DNA from: Epithemia pelagica
Lineage: Eukaryota > Bacillariophyta > Bacillariophyceae > Surirellales > Surirellaceae
Direction: 5' to 3'
Assembly: GCA_946965045.2 (NCBI GenBank)
Contig: OX337242.1
Location: 2,807,839-2,871,838 of the forward strand
DNA: 64,000 nucleotides
The position numbers were made by a program, and so were the translations under genes. This document shows, one piece after another, positions 1 to 10,232 of this stretch (the first letter of the stretch is position 1; every line of letters starts with the position of its first letter). The notes under the pieces are model-generated. The model did not search any database. It was not told where the DNA came from and saw only the letters and a list, made by a program, of their open reading frames with translations.

Positions 1-1185
1 CTTGGACCTTGCGCGTTTACAAGCTGTTGTCGAGGAAGTAAAGGGGGAAAAATGAGCATCTCCGATGCCCATTCCTTCCCGAAAATGATGCCATCCGTTA
101 AGTTGCTGCTCACAGAGTCGACGAAAACACCACGTATGCTTGTCCAGTAGTGGTAATGTCGCACAGGTAGGGTTCTGAGATCCACAAATCACGGCAACAT
201 GGTTGGCAACAGTCACCATACTGCAACCACTGCGGTAATTTGCAAATGGTGGGAGATTCCACACGTGGTTGCGGTGCGTATCCAAGACTTGCACGGTTGA
301 ATCGGCTCGTCCTCCCGCCACCACCAGACAAGATCCTACGGCAACCACAGCACAAGACCTTCGTGCATTGGAAAGCACCACATCAGAATGAGTGGTCCAG
401 GTGGGTGAGAAAATAATTGACGTCGAGCCAGTTTCCTTTTCTGTCTCATCACTGTCACAGGGTGTTGTGCCGTCCAAATACTCCACCAAGTCAAGATTGC
501 CATGCTCATTACGGCCTCCAATGACAAAGATGCGGTGACCAATAACCGCACTGGCACATAATTGTCGAGGAACAGCCATGGATGGTCCAGCAGTGACAAT
601 GTGATTGTTGGTATCAATTATATCCACTGACGACAAAAATTGATGGTTGTAATAGCCACCCATTACAACCATGTATCGGTTGTGAACCGCGACAGCACAA
701 CATCCTGATCGCCCCATTGATAAGCGACATGTCAATGTTGTCCAATGACTATCCTGAGTGGTGTTGGTTGTTAAGGATGATCGAAGCAAATCATTGCCAT
801 CAATTCGTTCAATACAATCCAAAGGTCCTCGCCTGTATCCTCCCATCACGTACACGCTGCCATTGCAAGCAACAGCGGCATGATCGTCACGTTTCTTGCT
901 CATGGGTGGTCCTTCTCGCCATTGCTTGTCTGGGTCTGACAGATTCAATACAAGAACTGAATCCGTGGTACCTTGGCCTTGTTGCCATCCTCCCAACACG
1001 ACGACCGTCTGCCCCCTGCTATTGTTGCTATCGTTTTCCGTATCGGGATGGTCCAGTACGACCGAAGCATGATCCAAACGCCATCCACCCTGGAGAGGAG
1101 GCCAGTCCTCGAAGTTCCATTGTGCTGTCTCTTCCAAAAGAACAAGGCCCGACTGCCATGCCCGTTCTTTCAGTGTTCTTGTCAT
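1..1185 (-). CDS. Kelch-repeat protein, copy A (runs off left edge)
   Basis: The reading frame is open from a Met at 1185 to the window edge with no stop, so the C-terminus lies outside. It aligns without indels to copies B and C (constant offset of 15414 bases to B). Kelch blades are visible as hydrophobic strands ending in GG, for example VVVLGGW, VYVMGGY and MVVMGGYY; the last visible blade has ICGS where the other copies have IGGS. Kelch propellers are usually protein-interaction scaffolds; no catalytic partner domain is visible and the specific role is unknown. There is no signal peptide or membrane segment, so a cytosolic or nuclear location is inferred. Copy A differs from B and C mostly by substitutions. 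Confidence 0.75.
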   Translation of the reverse strand, partial: MTRTLKERAWQSGLVLLEETAQWNFEDWPPLQGGWRLDHASVVLDHPDTENDSNNSRGQTVVVLGGWQQGQGTTDSVLVLNLSDPDKQWREGPPMSKKRDDHAAVACNGSVYVMGGYRRGPLDCIERIDGNDLLRSSLTTNTTQDSHWTTLTCRLSMGRSGCCAVAVHNRYMVVMGGYYNHQFLSSVDIIDTNNHIVTAGPSMAVPRQLCASAVIGHRIFVIGGRNEHGNLDLVEYLDGTTPCDSDETEKETGSTSIIFSPTWTTHSDVVLSNARRSCAVVAVGSCLVVAGGRADSTVQVLDTHRNHVWNLPPFANYRSGCSMVTVANHVAVICGSQNPTCATLPLLDKHTWCFRRLCEQQLNGWHHFREGMGIGDAHFSPFTSSTTACKRARSK

Positions 1186-1669
1186 GGTCACGGCGCTTTA
1201 CAACGACGACAAGAAATGGCGGCACGAGAAGTATTTGTAATTTGTAATAGAGCAACGCGTGGAGCGTGGAAGCTTTGCCGGAGAAAAGGTGTGCCTGTCC
1301 TGCGTACGATGGTGAAGGGCAATCCATCGCACATAGAATTCATGACAAGCCCCCAAAAGTATCTTCTGTAAGGAGGGACGAGAAAAGAGAGCGACATTTG
1401 TGATGAAGAGGTCCTTTTGTATGATGAATAGGTCCACAGATCGACAATCCCTAATTTCCAAGTCATCTCGTCCCACGCCATTTATGGAACACCATAATTC
1501 CCTTGGTCCTATACAGTCTGTTCACAACGACGACAACAACAACAACAGAGAGAGTGGTCTTCGTTTGATGCAATGAACAGAAAAAGTGTTCTTCTTGATG
1601 CGAGTGCGCATCATATAGTGAAGGAAGCAAGACCACAAGTACAACTACACAAAAACAAGAATCCGACGA

Positions 1670-2390
1670 CATGATGGACCAGAAGGAACATGATGTCATT
1701 CATCCCATTCTGACTCGCTTCCCGTGCTGCATTAGCAGCAGACGCCTGCATTCGTCTTCTTTGGATCGCTTTCGAAAATGTCACATGGATGTGGTTGGAT
1801 CGCAAGGGTTGGTCCCCTATGCCATTATTGATACCAACTCCATCAATCATCTTTTTTGGAGAGCCAAAACCGTCTCGTGCCGTCTTCGCCAGTTGTCAGC
1901 AATGCTCGCGCATGTGGTCCAATGATTGTGGCAGACGCATATCGCACTGGCTCAATGGCCTCCGTTCGCCAAGGTGGGTCTCAGGACCGGTGGCTGCTAC
2001 ATTTTGCCAATGGGTGATGTTGTCGTCTTGATTGAAAACCACCGTTGGCATTACCCAGATTACCAATGTGGGTCTCAAAGCCTTGTCAAGAGCACTGGAC
2101 GATGAAGATTGTGTCATTGTACTCTTCATGATGAGGGTGACATTCGAGAATGGCTGTGGCACTGCGAGATAAGTTACGGTGGTGTATATGTTAGGTCGGA
2201 AATACCAACGGACCGACGATTATATGAAACAGGTTTCGGAAGCATTGGACAAGAATGTGGATTGACATACTTTGGATATGCGGTACAGGAAGGTATTCCA
2301 TACAGAACTAAACTTTTTGGCAAGACAATGAAAACCATAAAAAGGTCAACCATTAATATGTATGGATCCAATTTAGGAGTAATTCTCTAA
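1670..2390 (+). pseudogene. Decayed duplicated tract after kelch copy A, with an LRR-like remnant
   Basis: This tract is homologous to 17050-17550 and to 28010-29370 but is broken in every frame. One peptide (ITNVGLKALSRAL, near 2060) resembles a ribonuclease-inhibitor type leucine-rich repeat, which is the only family hint. Relative to copy C, about 0.6 kb is missing at about 2035, where the sequence jumps from one part of the copy C tract to a later part. No intact gene is supported. I treat it as the remains of a host gene carried along by the segmental duplication. Confidence 0.4.
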
Positions 2391-2673
2391 TGACGAAATG
2401 TGGCCTGTAGTACAACGGCTATTGATGATGGAAGCAACTTCTGCCCCAGACATGGTGATAGCGCGCGTGTGCGTTTGTGTTTGTTCGAATGCAATGCAAC
2501 GCCGCATGGGGAGAATCCAAACAATGAGAGGAAGCGAGCCAGAAGAAGGAGAATCCAAACCACTTTTATTCTAGTAGCGGAGAAGGGCCCTGAGGAGTCT
2601 TGTGTGCTATGTTCCGATAGATAGATCGAGCTTACTGAATGCCACAGTCACGAGCTCCTCGTAATCCACGAGG

Positions 2674-3494
2674 TCATTCATCGTCGTCATCGTCATCATC
2701 ATCATCGCTGTCCACATCGTCGTCGTCGTCATCATCATCATCACCGCTGTCCACATGTGCCTGCAAGACGGGGCAAAACCACTCATCGCTGGGCAAACGC
2801 GAGCACGAAACGACGCCGTTGGTACCACCCATCTTTTCCGGAGGCACGTCGAATTCGTCGGGGAGGAGCGGAGCTCGGACGATGGACCCATTGAGGTATC
2901 CGGCCACGAGCCATTTCCCATACATGGCGTGGGCCACCGGTCCTCCATTCCCTTGGCCGTCGTCTCTATCTGTTATCCAAAACCCAATATCATCATCCGG
3001 TACCTCATTGCTTTCTAACGAGAAACCGCCACTCTCAAAGGCTCCGAGACGACGCTTTTTTCGTTTCGGTGGGAAACCAGCAAAAGGAGGAAATTCCACT
3101 TTTCCCAGTGCTAGCTGTCGTGCCAATTGTTGCCGAGTGGCCGCATCCTCGTCGTCGTCGCCATGTCGCTCGCCGAAAAACAGTCGACGATTGCCATCGC
3201 GTTTGTCCAGGCGCGCATCGGAACAGACGGACTCAATATCGAACAGCCAGCAATTGTGGTCGACTTCATTCGACAGAGCGACTTTGCCCCCCGACATTGC
3301 CATGGACCCGTGGGAGCCACTGTCTTCATGGTACCTGGCACCCACACGGGCGTACCCCTCCATGCTCAACGAGACCTTGCCGCGGCGACGATTCTGATTC
3401 ACCTTGACAGCGGCAATTCGATCGGCGCTGTTGTCAAAGAACAGCACACAACGTCCCGAGATGCTAATGCCGGAAATATCTTCGAGTCGATATT
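2674..3494 (-). pseudogene. C-terminal fragment of the WD/beta-propeller protein (copy A)
   Basis: The last 270 or so codons of the WD-type gene are present, nearly identical to the C-terminal end of the complete gene at 29632-32619, including the long Asp/Glu-rich tail encoded by GAT/GAC runs at 2674-2755. Homology stops abruptly at about 3494, where sequence of a different gene begins. No promoter or start belongs to this fragment, although the frame stays open upstream by chance into the neighbouring fragment. It is a product of rearrangement, not a gene in its own right. Confidence 0.8.
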
Positions 3495-3507
3495 TTCGTT
3501 GCGGCAC

Positions 3508-4044
3508 AATACCTGTCATGTGCGAGACAGTCACTTGGAAACGACAAAAACCCACCAACAAATGAGCCAGGACCGCATGCTGGACAATTATTTCCTGGTT
3601 TCGCGACCGAACAGTCTGGTGATGCACCGGTGGATGCACGCCTATACCCAGCACCTGGAGCACATGGTGCACACCACTTCGAACCAGACGAACGTGTGTA
3701 CCGAAATGCCCTATTTTATTCACCAATGCATGTTTACACTGCAAGTATTGAGTGACCCTGATTTTGAAGAGGCCTGGGTCCAGTTTCGACACGCATTGCG
3801 TCCCCACAATGGCTATTGGCAAACGGGAAACACGTCTGGCATGTGTTATGGGGCCAGTCCCCGCGATAAGCGGGCACGTCGAGATGTACACCACGTCCGG
3901 ACCCACTGTTTTTGGATCAAAAAGCCACGAGGCCCGGTATCGAAGTATGTCCAATCTCCCGCCTATCTCCACGACATGGCAGCCGTCCTTCGGGCACATC
4001 ACACGAACCAAACTCGTCTTGGATCCAATTATGACTTGTCATAA
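3508..4044 (+). pseudogene. C-terminal fragment of the capsular-polysaccharide/GT32-like transferase
   Basis: About 175 codons match the C-terminal end of the intact transferase at 35005-36486. Shared segments include TCHVRD, RMLDNYFLV, CTEMPYFIHQCMFTLQV, RPHNGYWQTG and VHHVRTHCFW. The N-terminal membrane anchor and the nucleotide-sugar-binding half are absent. The left end abuts the WD fragment on the opposite strand at about 3500, so an apparently long frame starting at 3127 is a chimera of antisense WD sequence and transferase tail. Sequence similarity is clear; a functional product is unlikely. Confidence 0.8.
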
Positions 4045-4207
4045 TATAACACGCACGCGCATAGAAAATATATGGTTTGGTTCGAATTGCGTAGGACCGT
4101 GCGATGTTCTAGGTAGGTACCACTGCGACCGCTCGTGCCGCAACCCCGAGTCGTAGTTCATGGATCCAAAATGGATACACTACAACAAGGCATCCGAACT
4201 GGATACA

Positions 4208-5833
4208 CTACAACAAGGCATTGGATTGTTGTTGCAAGGATTTCCCAGTCATGGTTCCGGACGGAGAAACGAGTTGGTGGCAAAACTCTCGCCGGGGAGA
4301 ATCCCGCATCGAGGGGTCCAGGGCCAAAAAGGTGCAGTTTTGTTCCACCAAGCCGCCCCCAGCGACGGACGAGTCCAAGTTGTCCTTGCGGTTGTTTGGA
4401 GTATTCGTTGGATGGTACTGAAACCAGGTAGATGCGGAAGCCTGGTCTCCCATGGTTTCCGTCAAATAGTACCAGCGTACCGTCGAGGCATTGCCCAACA
4501 ACCCCGCCAGTTGGGCAAACGTCGATTGGGCCACACCCACCAATGTGGCTTTCGTCGACAGGGCCAAACAAAAGTCTTGAATGCCCGATTGATTTTGAAT
4601 CACTCGTACCATCCATCCCTGGTCTGTTAACGCTTGCGCATAGGGCGTCGCTGTGCTCGGATACCGACTGATAATCGCCATTTGGTTAGCACTGTGGGTG
4701 TGATTGGTGTTGTTGTTGTTGTTGCCCAATGGAGATTGGGACAAGTTTGGCGGCGGCGGTGGACCAAACAAGTGTTGCGCGGTATCGGCTGGCGTCAGTT
4801 CCCGATACCGCTGTTTCGGGTTGGAGAGGTTGATTCGTTCAAATTCCGTCACAAAGTTGCGAAAATGAAAGACCGTCTCATTGTCATTGGGTCGCTGGGC
4901 ACAACACGACGGATCAATGCGGAACCAGTGCCGAAGATCATAGTACAACTCTTGATCTTGCAAAATAACAGAGGGGGACAGGAATTTGGACACGGAGAGA
5001 AAGGGGATCGAGTAGGGATTGTCGTCGGGAACCGAGGATGGCAAGGGAACGTCGTGGGTGGCCTTGTTTGGAATTCCACGTGAGCGCTCTTGTTGTTGTT
5101 GAGCCTCGTATTGTTCCTTCAACAAGTCTCGCAGCAACTGAATTTGAGACGGCGTTTTGACATTGTACAACTCTTTGACGCCCTTGTTTCGTCCCGAGAG
5201 CCACTTGGTTTGCGCCTCTTGAATCGGCCCAAAGTGTTCCGAGTCATTGTCCGAACCGACAAAGTCCATGGTCCGCACTCCCGGAAAGCACTGGGGGAGA
5301 ACCTTGTGGGCCTTGTGTGCCAGGACGCGAATGACAAGACCGGGCACGGCCGCTTCCAGAGTGTGTTGAATCTGCCGCGCATGCGCCAAAAACAGGAGCT
5401 GATTGCTCATTTGACCCTTCATGCGAACGACCATGGTCAAGGTTCGATGGAACCACGGAGTCGACGTCGACTCGCCCGTGGAGGAGAAACTGCTGTTGGT
5501 CGACTGTTGGATGGTTCCTCGTTCGTCTGGTTGTTTCTTGGTTGGCTGGACGTTGTGATTTGATTGGACCAAAGGATGTGTCAGTTGTTGTTCTCCTCGT
5601 TTGGATGGTTGGACATAGATTCGCAGGTCCATGTTAACATATCCGTACAACTCCAACAGCAAGAACACTGCCGCCACCGACACCACCACCAATGCTGCTT
5701 TTCGTACGGCTGGTAGAGTCACTCGTCGCTGCCCTTGTTGTTGTGGTGTGGTACTACCAGGAGTTTTTGGATTCTGTGGTTGCGACCAACGATGCCGCAT
5801 TTGAGAGGACGCGGAGAATGGGAAGGACGACAT
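4208..5833 (-). CDS. Type II membrane alpha-1,2-fucosyltransferase-like (GT11-like) protein
   Basis: This is the only uninterrupted copy of this family here, 541 residues. It has a short basic cytosolic end, one membrane anchor at about residues 46-62, a low-complexity Gln/Ser stem, then a lumenal domain: Golgi type II topology. Segment GQMSNQLLFLAHARQ (about 140-153) resembles the conserved N-terminal GGLGNQ-type motif of GT11 fucosyltransferases. VFHFRNFV may correspond to the family HxR motif, and STFAQLAGLLGN resembles the C-terminal StFS-type motif. The GT11 placement is from these motifs only; another fucosyltransferase-like fold is possible. The start is chosen because MSSFP is also the start in both other copies. 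It is convergent with the GT32-like tail fragment at 3508-4044. Expected role: decoration of cell-surface glycans. Confidence 0.6.
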   Translation of the reverse strand: MSSFPFSASSQMRHRWSQPQNPKTPGSTTPQQQGQRRVTLPAVRKAALVVVSVAAVFLLLELYGYVNMDLRIYVQPSKRGEQQLTHPLVQSNHNVQPTKKQPDERGTIQQSTNSSFSSTGESTSTPWFHRTLTMVVRMKGQMSNQLLFLAHARQIQHTLEAAVPGLVIRVLAHKAHKVLPQCFPGVRTMDFVGSDNDSEHFGPIQEAQTKWLSGRNKGVKELYNVKTPSQIQLLRDLLKEQYEAQQQQERSRGIPNKATHDVPLPSSVPDDNPYSIPFLSVSKFLSPSVILQDQELYYDLRHWFRIDPSCCAQRPNDNETVFHFRNFVTEFERINLSNPKQRYRELTPADTAQHLFGPPPPPNLSQSPLGNNNNNTNHTHSANQMAIISRYPSTATPYAQALTDQGWMVRVIQNQSGIQDFCLALSTKATLVGVAQSTFAQLAGLLGNASTVRWYYLTETMGDQASASTWFQYHPTNTPNNRKDNLDSSVAGGGLVEQNCTFLALDPSMRDSPRREFCHQLVSPSGTMTGKSLQQQSNALL

Positions 5834-5935
5834 GGTCCTGTGGAACAGAGAATCACACAGTGTGGACGATCATTTGTGTTGTGTTATTATTTTACTTTCG
5901 GTCGTCGCAAGGTGAGTGGCTACATGAGGCCAATC

Positions 5936-5990
5936 CTTTACCATCTGCAAAACAAAAGTTGAAATATGACGTCAAATCCGGGTTGGACGA
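5936..5990. other. Paralogous empty site corresponding to the hAT insertion point
   Basis: The sequence here (CTGCAAAACA followed by AAATATGACGTCAAATCC) is the uninterrupted counterpart of the sequence that flanks the hAT element at 18491-18498 and 25414-25460. The octamer at 5944-5951 is TCTGCAAA, against CTTGCAAA in the occupied copy. This confirms that the 6915 bp between the two CTTGCAAA octamers is an insertion. Confidence 0.8.
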
Positions 5991-6458
5991 TGCTATGCTG
6001 ACGTATTGGGGCTTTCTGATTGGCCTCGTTATCCGCACCGTACCCCTCAGGTCAAGAAGGGACCGACGGACGAGCGACGAAGATGAATGACGTGTCCCTC
6101 AACGAGATTGCACCTCCACGTCAGGATTGGTTGGGTGAAGTTGGAAGATACTTCCCCAACCAAATACAAAACGAACAAGAAGTTCATAGGTTGACGAAAG
6201 GACGCAACTGCAGTGAATACACGGATCTGATCACCCAGTGTTTTGTTATGGTTTTTTCTTTTGGCTTCTTTTTCCTCCCTGTCGACCGTGCCAACCACTC
6301 TTACGTCTTGTGTTCTTCTTTTTCACCATGAAGTTTGATTGGGTTGGGACTTCGGAATCCTTGCCCTCTGTGGGGTCGTCAGGTGAGGCGTAATTGGGTC
6401 GGGGCAGCGAATCTGTCTCCGTCAGGATTGTACTATTGCCTCCCATACTTCCAAGAAG

Positions 6459-8588
6459 ATGGCCTGGATGGCGTTAGCAGGGGAGGAATCCCATTGTATG
6501 TTTATTCGGGGCGCGAGCGGGAACGACGCTGATTCTTCAAGCACCATATTCTCCTCTCCGGTTCTGCCTGGTTCCTACATTCAAGATGCGGAATGGTCCG
6601 AACTCGAAACATCCCCAAGAAGTCTTGAAAGTTGGCAGGCCACATTCTCGGCAATTCGTGATACGTTCATGTCTTCAGGACAGGATGCAATCGATGGACG
6701 AACGGTAGCTGATCTGCTTGAGACCACTAAATCTGAAATCAAGTTTGTGTTTACTCCGGCTCGAAAGAAGGTCAAGCTGCCTCCGATTCAGGATGACGAG
6801 ATGGATGTTGATCGCAAGTTGTCCCCTTCGTCGTCGATGGGATCGTCCGTGTCCACTTCCTCTTTATCATTCGTAAAGGTTCCACATGAACTTGGGACGC
6901 AGCCTACATCTGCGTTTAAGAACCTCTCCCAAGGTGCTTGGAAGGACTTGCTTTCGAACGTGGCCGTGCTGAAGGGAGCTGTCGAGGAAGAACAATCAAA
7001 GCGTCGTGGAGTCCATTCTCGCGTTGATCAACAGTTGGACGAGATACACGTGAAGTTGTCAGTCCTTCACGAGCTGTTGGGTGAGAGACCGGCTGCTTTT
7101 GGTACATTGTCGGCGTTTGGTCTGCTGGGTCAGTTGTCAGAGACGGTGGAGTCCATGAGTCAGACTGTTTTGGATATCAAACAGAAGGAATCGTCGGCGA
7201 ACGTCCATCCAGAGGTCCACCAACGACTCTTGGTTTTGGAAGATCATGTTGACGATTTTTCGAGCGAAGTGGACAAGCTTTGCCGGAAGCAAATTGAACA
7301 GTTTTTTACGAGTGGAGATTTTTGTAACCACTTCATCGATCCAACCATGAAACTGCTCTCGAGATCATCGTTAACAACAATGGATCCTGGTGGCAAATGG
7401 GATGGAGAGTTGTCGGATTTGAAGACGCGGGTAGCCACCCTCGAAAATGTGGGACCTACAGGGACTCCGACTGCACCAACGATGGGTCAGACTCCCATGT
7501 TCGCCTGGGGAGCAGGTGCTGGTCGACCAGTGGTTGCTCCCCCGACGACAGCAATCCCCAGTGGATCTGGACCTGTTCCGTCTGTTGCTTTGGTCGCGCT
7601 GCAAGAAGAATTGAAGCAGCTAAAAGCAGACGTGAAGGACCTACAAGATCAGGCCGAATCAGATTCTATAATCGTCGGTTCTATTGTTTTCTCTTCGCGG
7701 AAATTTTGTGACTCACGGTTGTTGCTGCATGGTGCAGATGGGGACCCACACGTCTTCGTAGATGCTGTCTCCCTTCTCTCTTTGGCGACATCGGACGCAA
7801 GTCTTGACGAAGGACACGCCGCTAACCAACGAGCGACGACGGCTAAGGTCAAGGACAAAACACCTTACCATACAGCCTTCATTGCTTCTTTTGACTTGGA
7901 AGTCCCGCCTCTACTGGGCAAGGGCAGCGATTCGTCGCTCACAACGAATTCGCGAGCCTTAGCTGGAGTACCCAAGTTTGTGGACTTCCACCCTCCTTCG
8001 GGTCGGGAAGGAATCCACCAGCGAATCTTGGACTACGTGAAGGATGGCCGTAAGACCATTGAACAGGCCATCGGAGAACTGTTTGCGTTTGGTTCCGAAC
8101 CGTCCAGCGTGGCTAAAGAACTTTTGTTGTTAAGCAAAACGTTCTGGGACGACCTATGCCACTGGATGGTTCGGTACCACAGAGAAATAAAAGAAGAAAG
8201 TGATGCGAGTGAGCATGAAGTGTGGGTGCTAATATCGCACTGCGTTAGAGCAGTCTTTAAAAGTCTACGTGATGCGCGGGCCCCTGGACGAGCTACGAAT
8301 ACGACGGGTGGTATGCTTTGGGGCACTCTACGAGCCCACGAGGTGATGCGCGAATACAGGGCTCATGAGTTCAGTGGGCATCCCAAGATTGCCCTCATAC
8401 TGCATGAGCACCTAATTCGATTCTCCACCCCTCGATCGAAGTTTGATTCTCTTCAGCTCGAGTTTTCGGAACGGTTGGAGAAGGTCCAACGTTCCATAAA
8501 CCAGGTAGTTGCTTCGACGAATAAGAAAAGTGGGGGAGGGAACAACAAGGCGGCAACAGGAGCGGACGCGAAAAACAAAGGAAACTGA
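6459..8588 (+). CDS. DIRS-like element ORF1, gag-like coiled-coil protein
   Basis: A 709-residue protein in the first position of the element, ending 90 bases before the next frame. The middle is rich in heptad-like Leu/Glu/Lys stretches, consistent with coiled coils. A Pro/Gly/Thr-rich linker lies near residues 300-370. The C-terminal end is Lys/Asn/Gly-rich, as expected for nucleic-acid contact. No zinc knuckle is visible. The assignment as a gag-type structural protein rests on position and composition, not on a recognised domain. Several Met codons are possible; the first in frame is used. Confidence 0.6.
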   Translation: MAWMALAGEESHCMFIRGASGNDADSSSTIFSSPVLPGSYIQDAEWSELETSPRSLESWQATFSAIRDTFMSSGQDAIDGRTVADLLETTKSEIKFVFTPARKKVKLPPIQDDEMDVDRKLSPSSSMGSSVSTSSLSFVKVPHELGTQPTSAFKNLSQGAWKDLLSNVAVLKGAVEEEQSKRRGVHSRVDQQLDEIHVKLSVLHELLGERPAAFGTLSAFGLLGQLSETVESMSQTVLDIKQKESSANVHPEVHQRLLVLEDHVDDFSSEVDKLCRKQIEQFFTSGDFCNHFIDPTMKLLSRSSLTTMDPGGKWDGELSDLKTRVATLENVGPTGTPTAPTMGQTPMFAWGAGAGRPVVAPPTTAIPSGSGPVPSVALVALQEELKQLKADVKDLQDQAESDSIIVGSIVFSSRKFCDSRLLLHGADGDPHVFVDAVSLLSLATSDASLDEGHAANQRATTAKVKDKTPYHTAFIASFDLEVPPLLGKGSDSSLTTNSRALAGVPKFVDFHPPSGREGIHQRILDYVKDGRKTIEQAIGELFAFGSEPSSVAKELLLLSKTFWDDLCHWMVRYHREIKEESDASEHEVWVLISHCVRAVFKSLRDARAPGRATNTTGGMLWGTLRAHEVMREYRAHEFSGHPKIALILHEHLIRFSTPRSKFDSLQLEFSERLEKVQRSINQVVASTNKKSGGGNNKAATGADAKNKGN

Positions 8589-8678
8589 CAAGCTATTCTT
8601 CTCATCGCCACCACGACCGTTTCGGGAAGAAAGCGAAAGGAAAGAGAACAGTCGATTGCTTCAAAATCACCCACATCG

Positions 8679-10232
8679 ATGGCGACACCTCTCAGCGAGA
8701 AAGATAGCGAAGATAAGGTGGCTATAGCCAATTCTTCTTCAACGATCTGCGATGCGGGAGTTTTGGAGAAAAAGCAAGGAGTGCTCAAGGCATGTGCAGG
8801 AGAACACAAAATTGGAATAGTTTGTCGCTCTACCCCGTTCTGGTTTTGGGCTGTGACGACCTTGGGACAGGTAATATGGATTGACAGGATAGAGGAATCC
8901 GACGCCACGATCTGCGAGACGGCCTCGGAACAATGGTCCTCATTGCTTGTAACGAAGAAGCCTCAAATAATTGGGTCCAAGCGGAGCTCCAATGGAAAGA
9001 TGAAGCCGGTTTGGCAAAACAAAACGACACATCGTCAAGAAGATGAGAAGCACTGGAACAAGGCTGATATTGTGTTCTTCGACGATGTCTCTCCCGGACC
9101 ACACCATCCTGTTTGGTTAGTTCAAGATGGACCAAAGTTCGTCATCTGGTGGAAAAGCAGAGCGTCTGCTGGACCTCCTTCTTCACTTGACTATTGGAAG
9201 ACGGCCAAGTTGAGACTGGACCACGGCATCTTGGGAGGCGTCACCACCAATGTAGATTGGATGTTCATATCGACGAGGATGTGCCCGAAAGAAAGCACGA
9301 GTCGATCGTTTGAAGAATGGTGGGAAGGATCCATCGAGCCAGGACTGTCGTCAACAACAGTCCGGGGCATTGTTGATCCCATGCTGCATGGACGTCCAAA
9401 GTCAAAAATTGTTGGATCCGCCGAATTGTTGGATCGAAAACTAAATTGGAAGGTGGATCGATGGCAGGAACATATACTGCCTAGCGTCTTTTCTCCCACG
9501 GGCTTTGTATCACGCAAGTTGGGGATACGGGAGTTAGCTTTGGGTCTTGACTTCCCCGCAGTGTTGAGTAAACGAGCAACCGACTCCGAACTGGAACGCT
9601 GGATTGCTAAGATCGGTCCGCCATTCAAAACACGGATTCAGGTGGCACATTTGTTGCGAAGATTTTCTGAAGGTGTTACTTCAAAAGTGCTTTCTCCCGA
9701 AAGCAACTCAGAGTCGGACTCGAAAAGATCGACGACGGACCACTATGGAATGAAGGAGGACGACGGCGAAGTGGTTTCTCCTGACGACATAGATCCATCG
9801 TTGATTGTTGTTTCCAATCTGGAAGAAAGGGAAGAGGACCGAAATCTAAAGGCAACCAAGTCGGACGACGCCTCAATTCCGTATCACCTGTGGAACGATC
9901 GCATACTGAGCCACTATTCTTTTGAGACGGCTCCAGAAGTGAAAGAAGCGATCGATGCGTTGGACATAATTCGCAGAGGAGCACTCCGTTACTGGAAGCG
10001 AGTAGTCGCACAAGACTTTTGGACTTGGTGGCGGTTGCACTGCAAAAAGATGGACGACAGGGAAAGAAAGGCATCGATTGAATCAGGGTTGAGTGCTCTG
10101 CGACATTCTGCACTCGCTTCATGGTGGGACTGGGATCAGGGATCGTCACCCTTTTTCTGGAGAATGCCGGACCTTACCTGGATGACTGAAATGCGAGACG
10201 GAGTGAAGCCAATGTACAGGACCTCCGCCTAG
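8679..10232 (+). CDS. DIRS-like pol, N-terminal region upstream of RT
   Basis: A 517-residue frame with a Trp-rich middle (for example KFVIWWKSRA and DFWTWWRLHC) and acidic linker near residues 330-390. It ends at a stop just where the reverse transcriptase domain begins in another frame; the two were probably one polyprotein joined at about 10213-10222. I do not recognise a separate catalytic domain here. The segment ending MRDGVKP directly precedes RT and is probably the connection into it. Confidence 0.55.
   Translation: MATPLSEKDSEDKVAIANSSSTICDAGVLEKKQGVLKACAGEHKIGIVCRSTPFWFWAVTTLGQVIWIDRIEESDATICETASEQWSSLLVTKKPQIIGSKRSSNGKMKPVWQNKTTHRQEDEKHWNKADIVFFDDVSPGPHHPVWLVQDGPKFVIWWKSRASAGPPSSLDYWKTAKLRLDHGILGGVTTNVDWMFISTRMCPKESTSRSFEEWWEGSIEPGLSSTTVRGIVDPMLHGRPKSKIVGSAELLDRKLNWKVDRWQEHILPSVFSPTGFVSRKLGIRELALGLDFPAVLSKRATDSELERWIAKIGPPFKTRIQVAHLLRRFSEGVTSKVLSPESNSESDSKRSTTDHYGMKEDDGEVVSPDDIDPSLIVVSNLEEREEDRNLKATKSDDASIPYHLWNDRILSHYSFETAPEVKEAIDALDIIRRGALRYWKRVVAQDFWTWWRLHCKKMDDRERKASIESGLSALRHSALASWWDWDQGSSPFFWRMPDLTWMTEMRDGVKPMYRTSA

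Noticed and set aside
3127-4044. A 305-codon plus-strand open frame
   Set aside because: Its first part is antisense to the WD fragment and only the part after 3508 is homologous to a real protein; kept only as a transferase fragment.
4158-5563. Numerous antisense frames over the fucosyltransferase
   Set aside because: They follow the codon pattern of the sense gene and have no recognisable domain.
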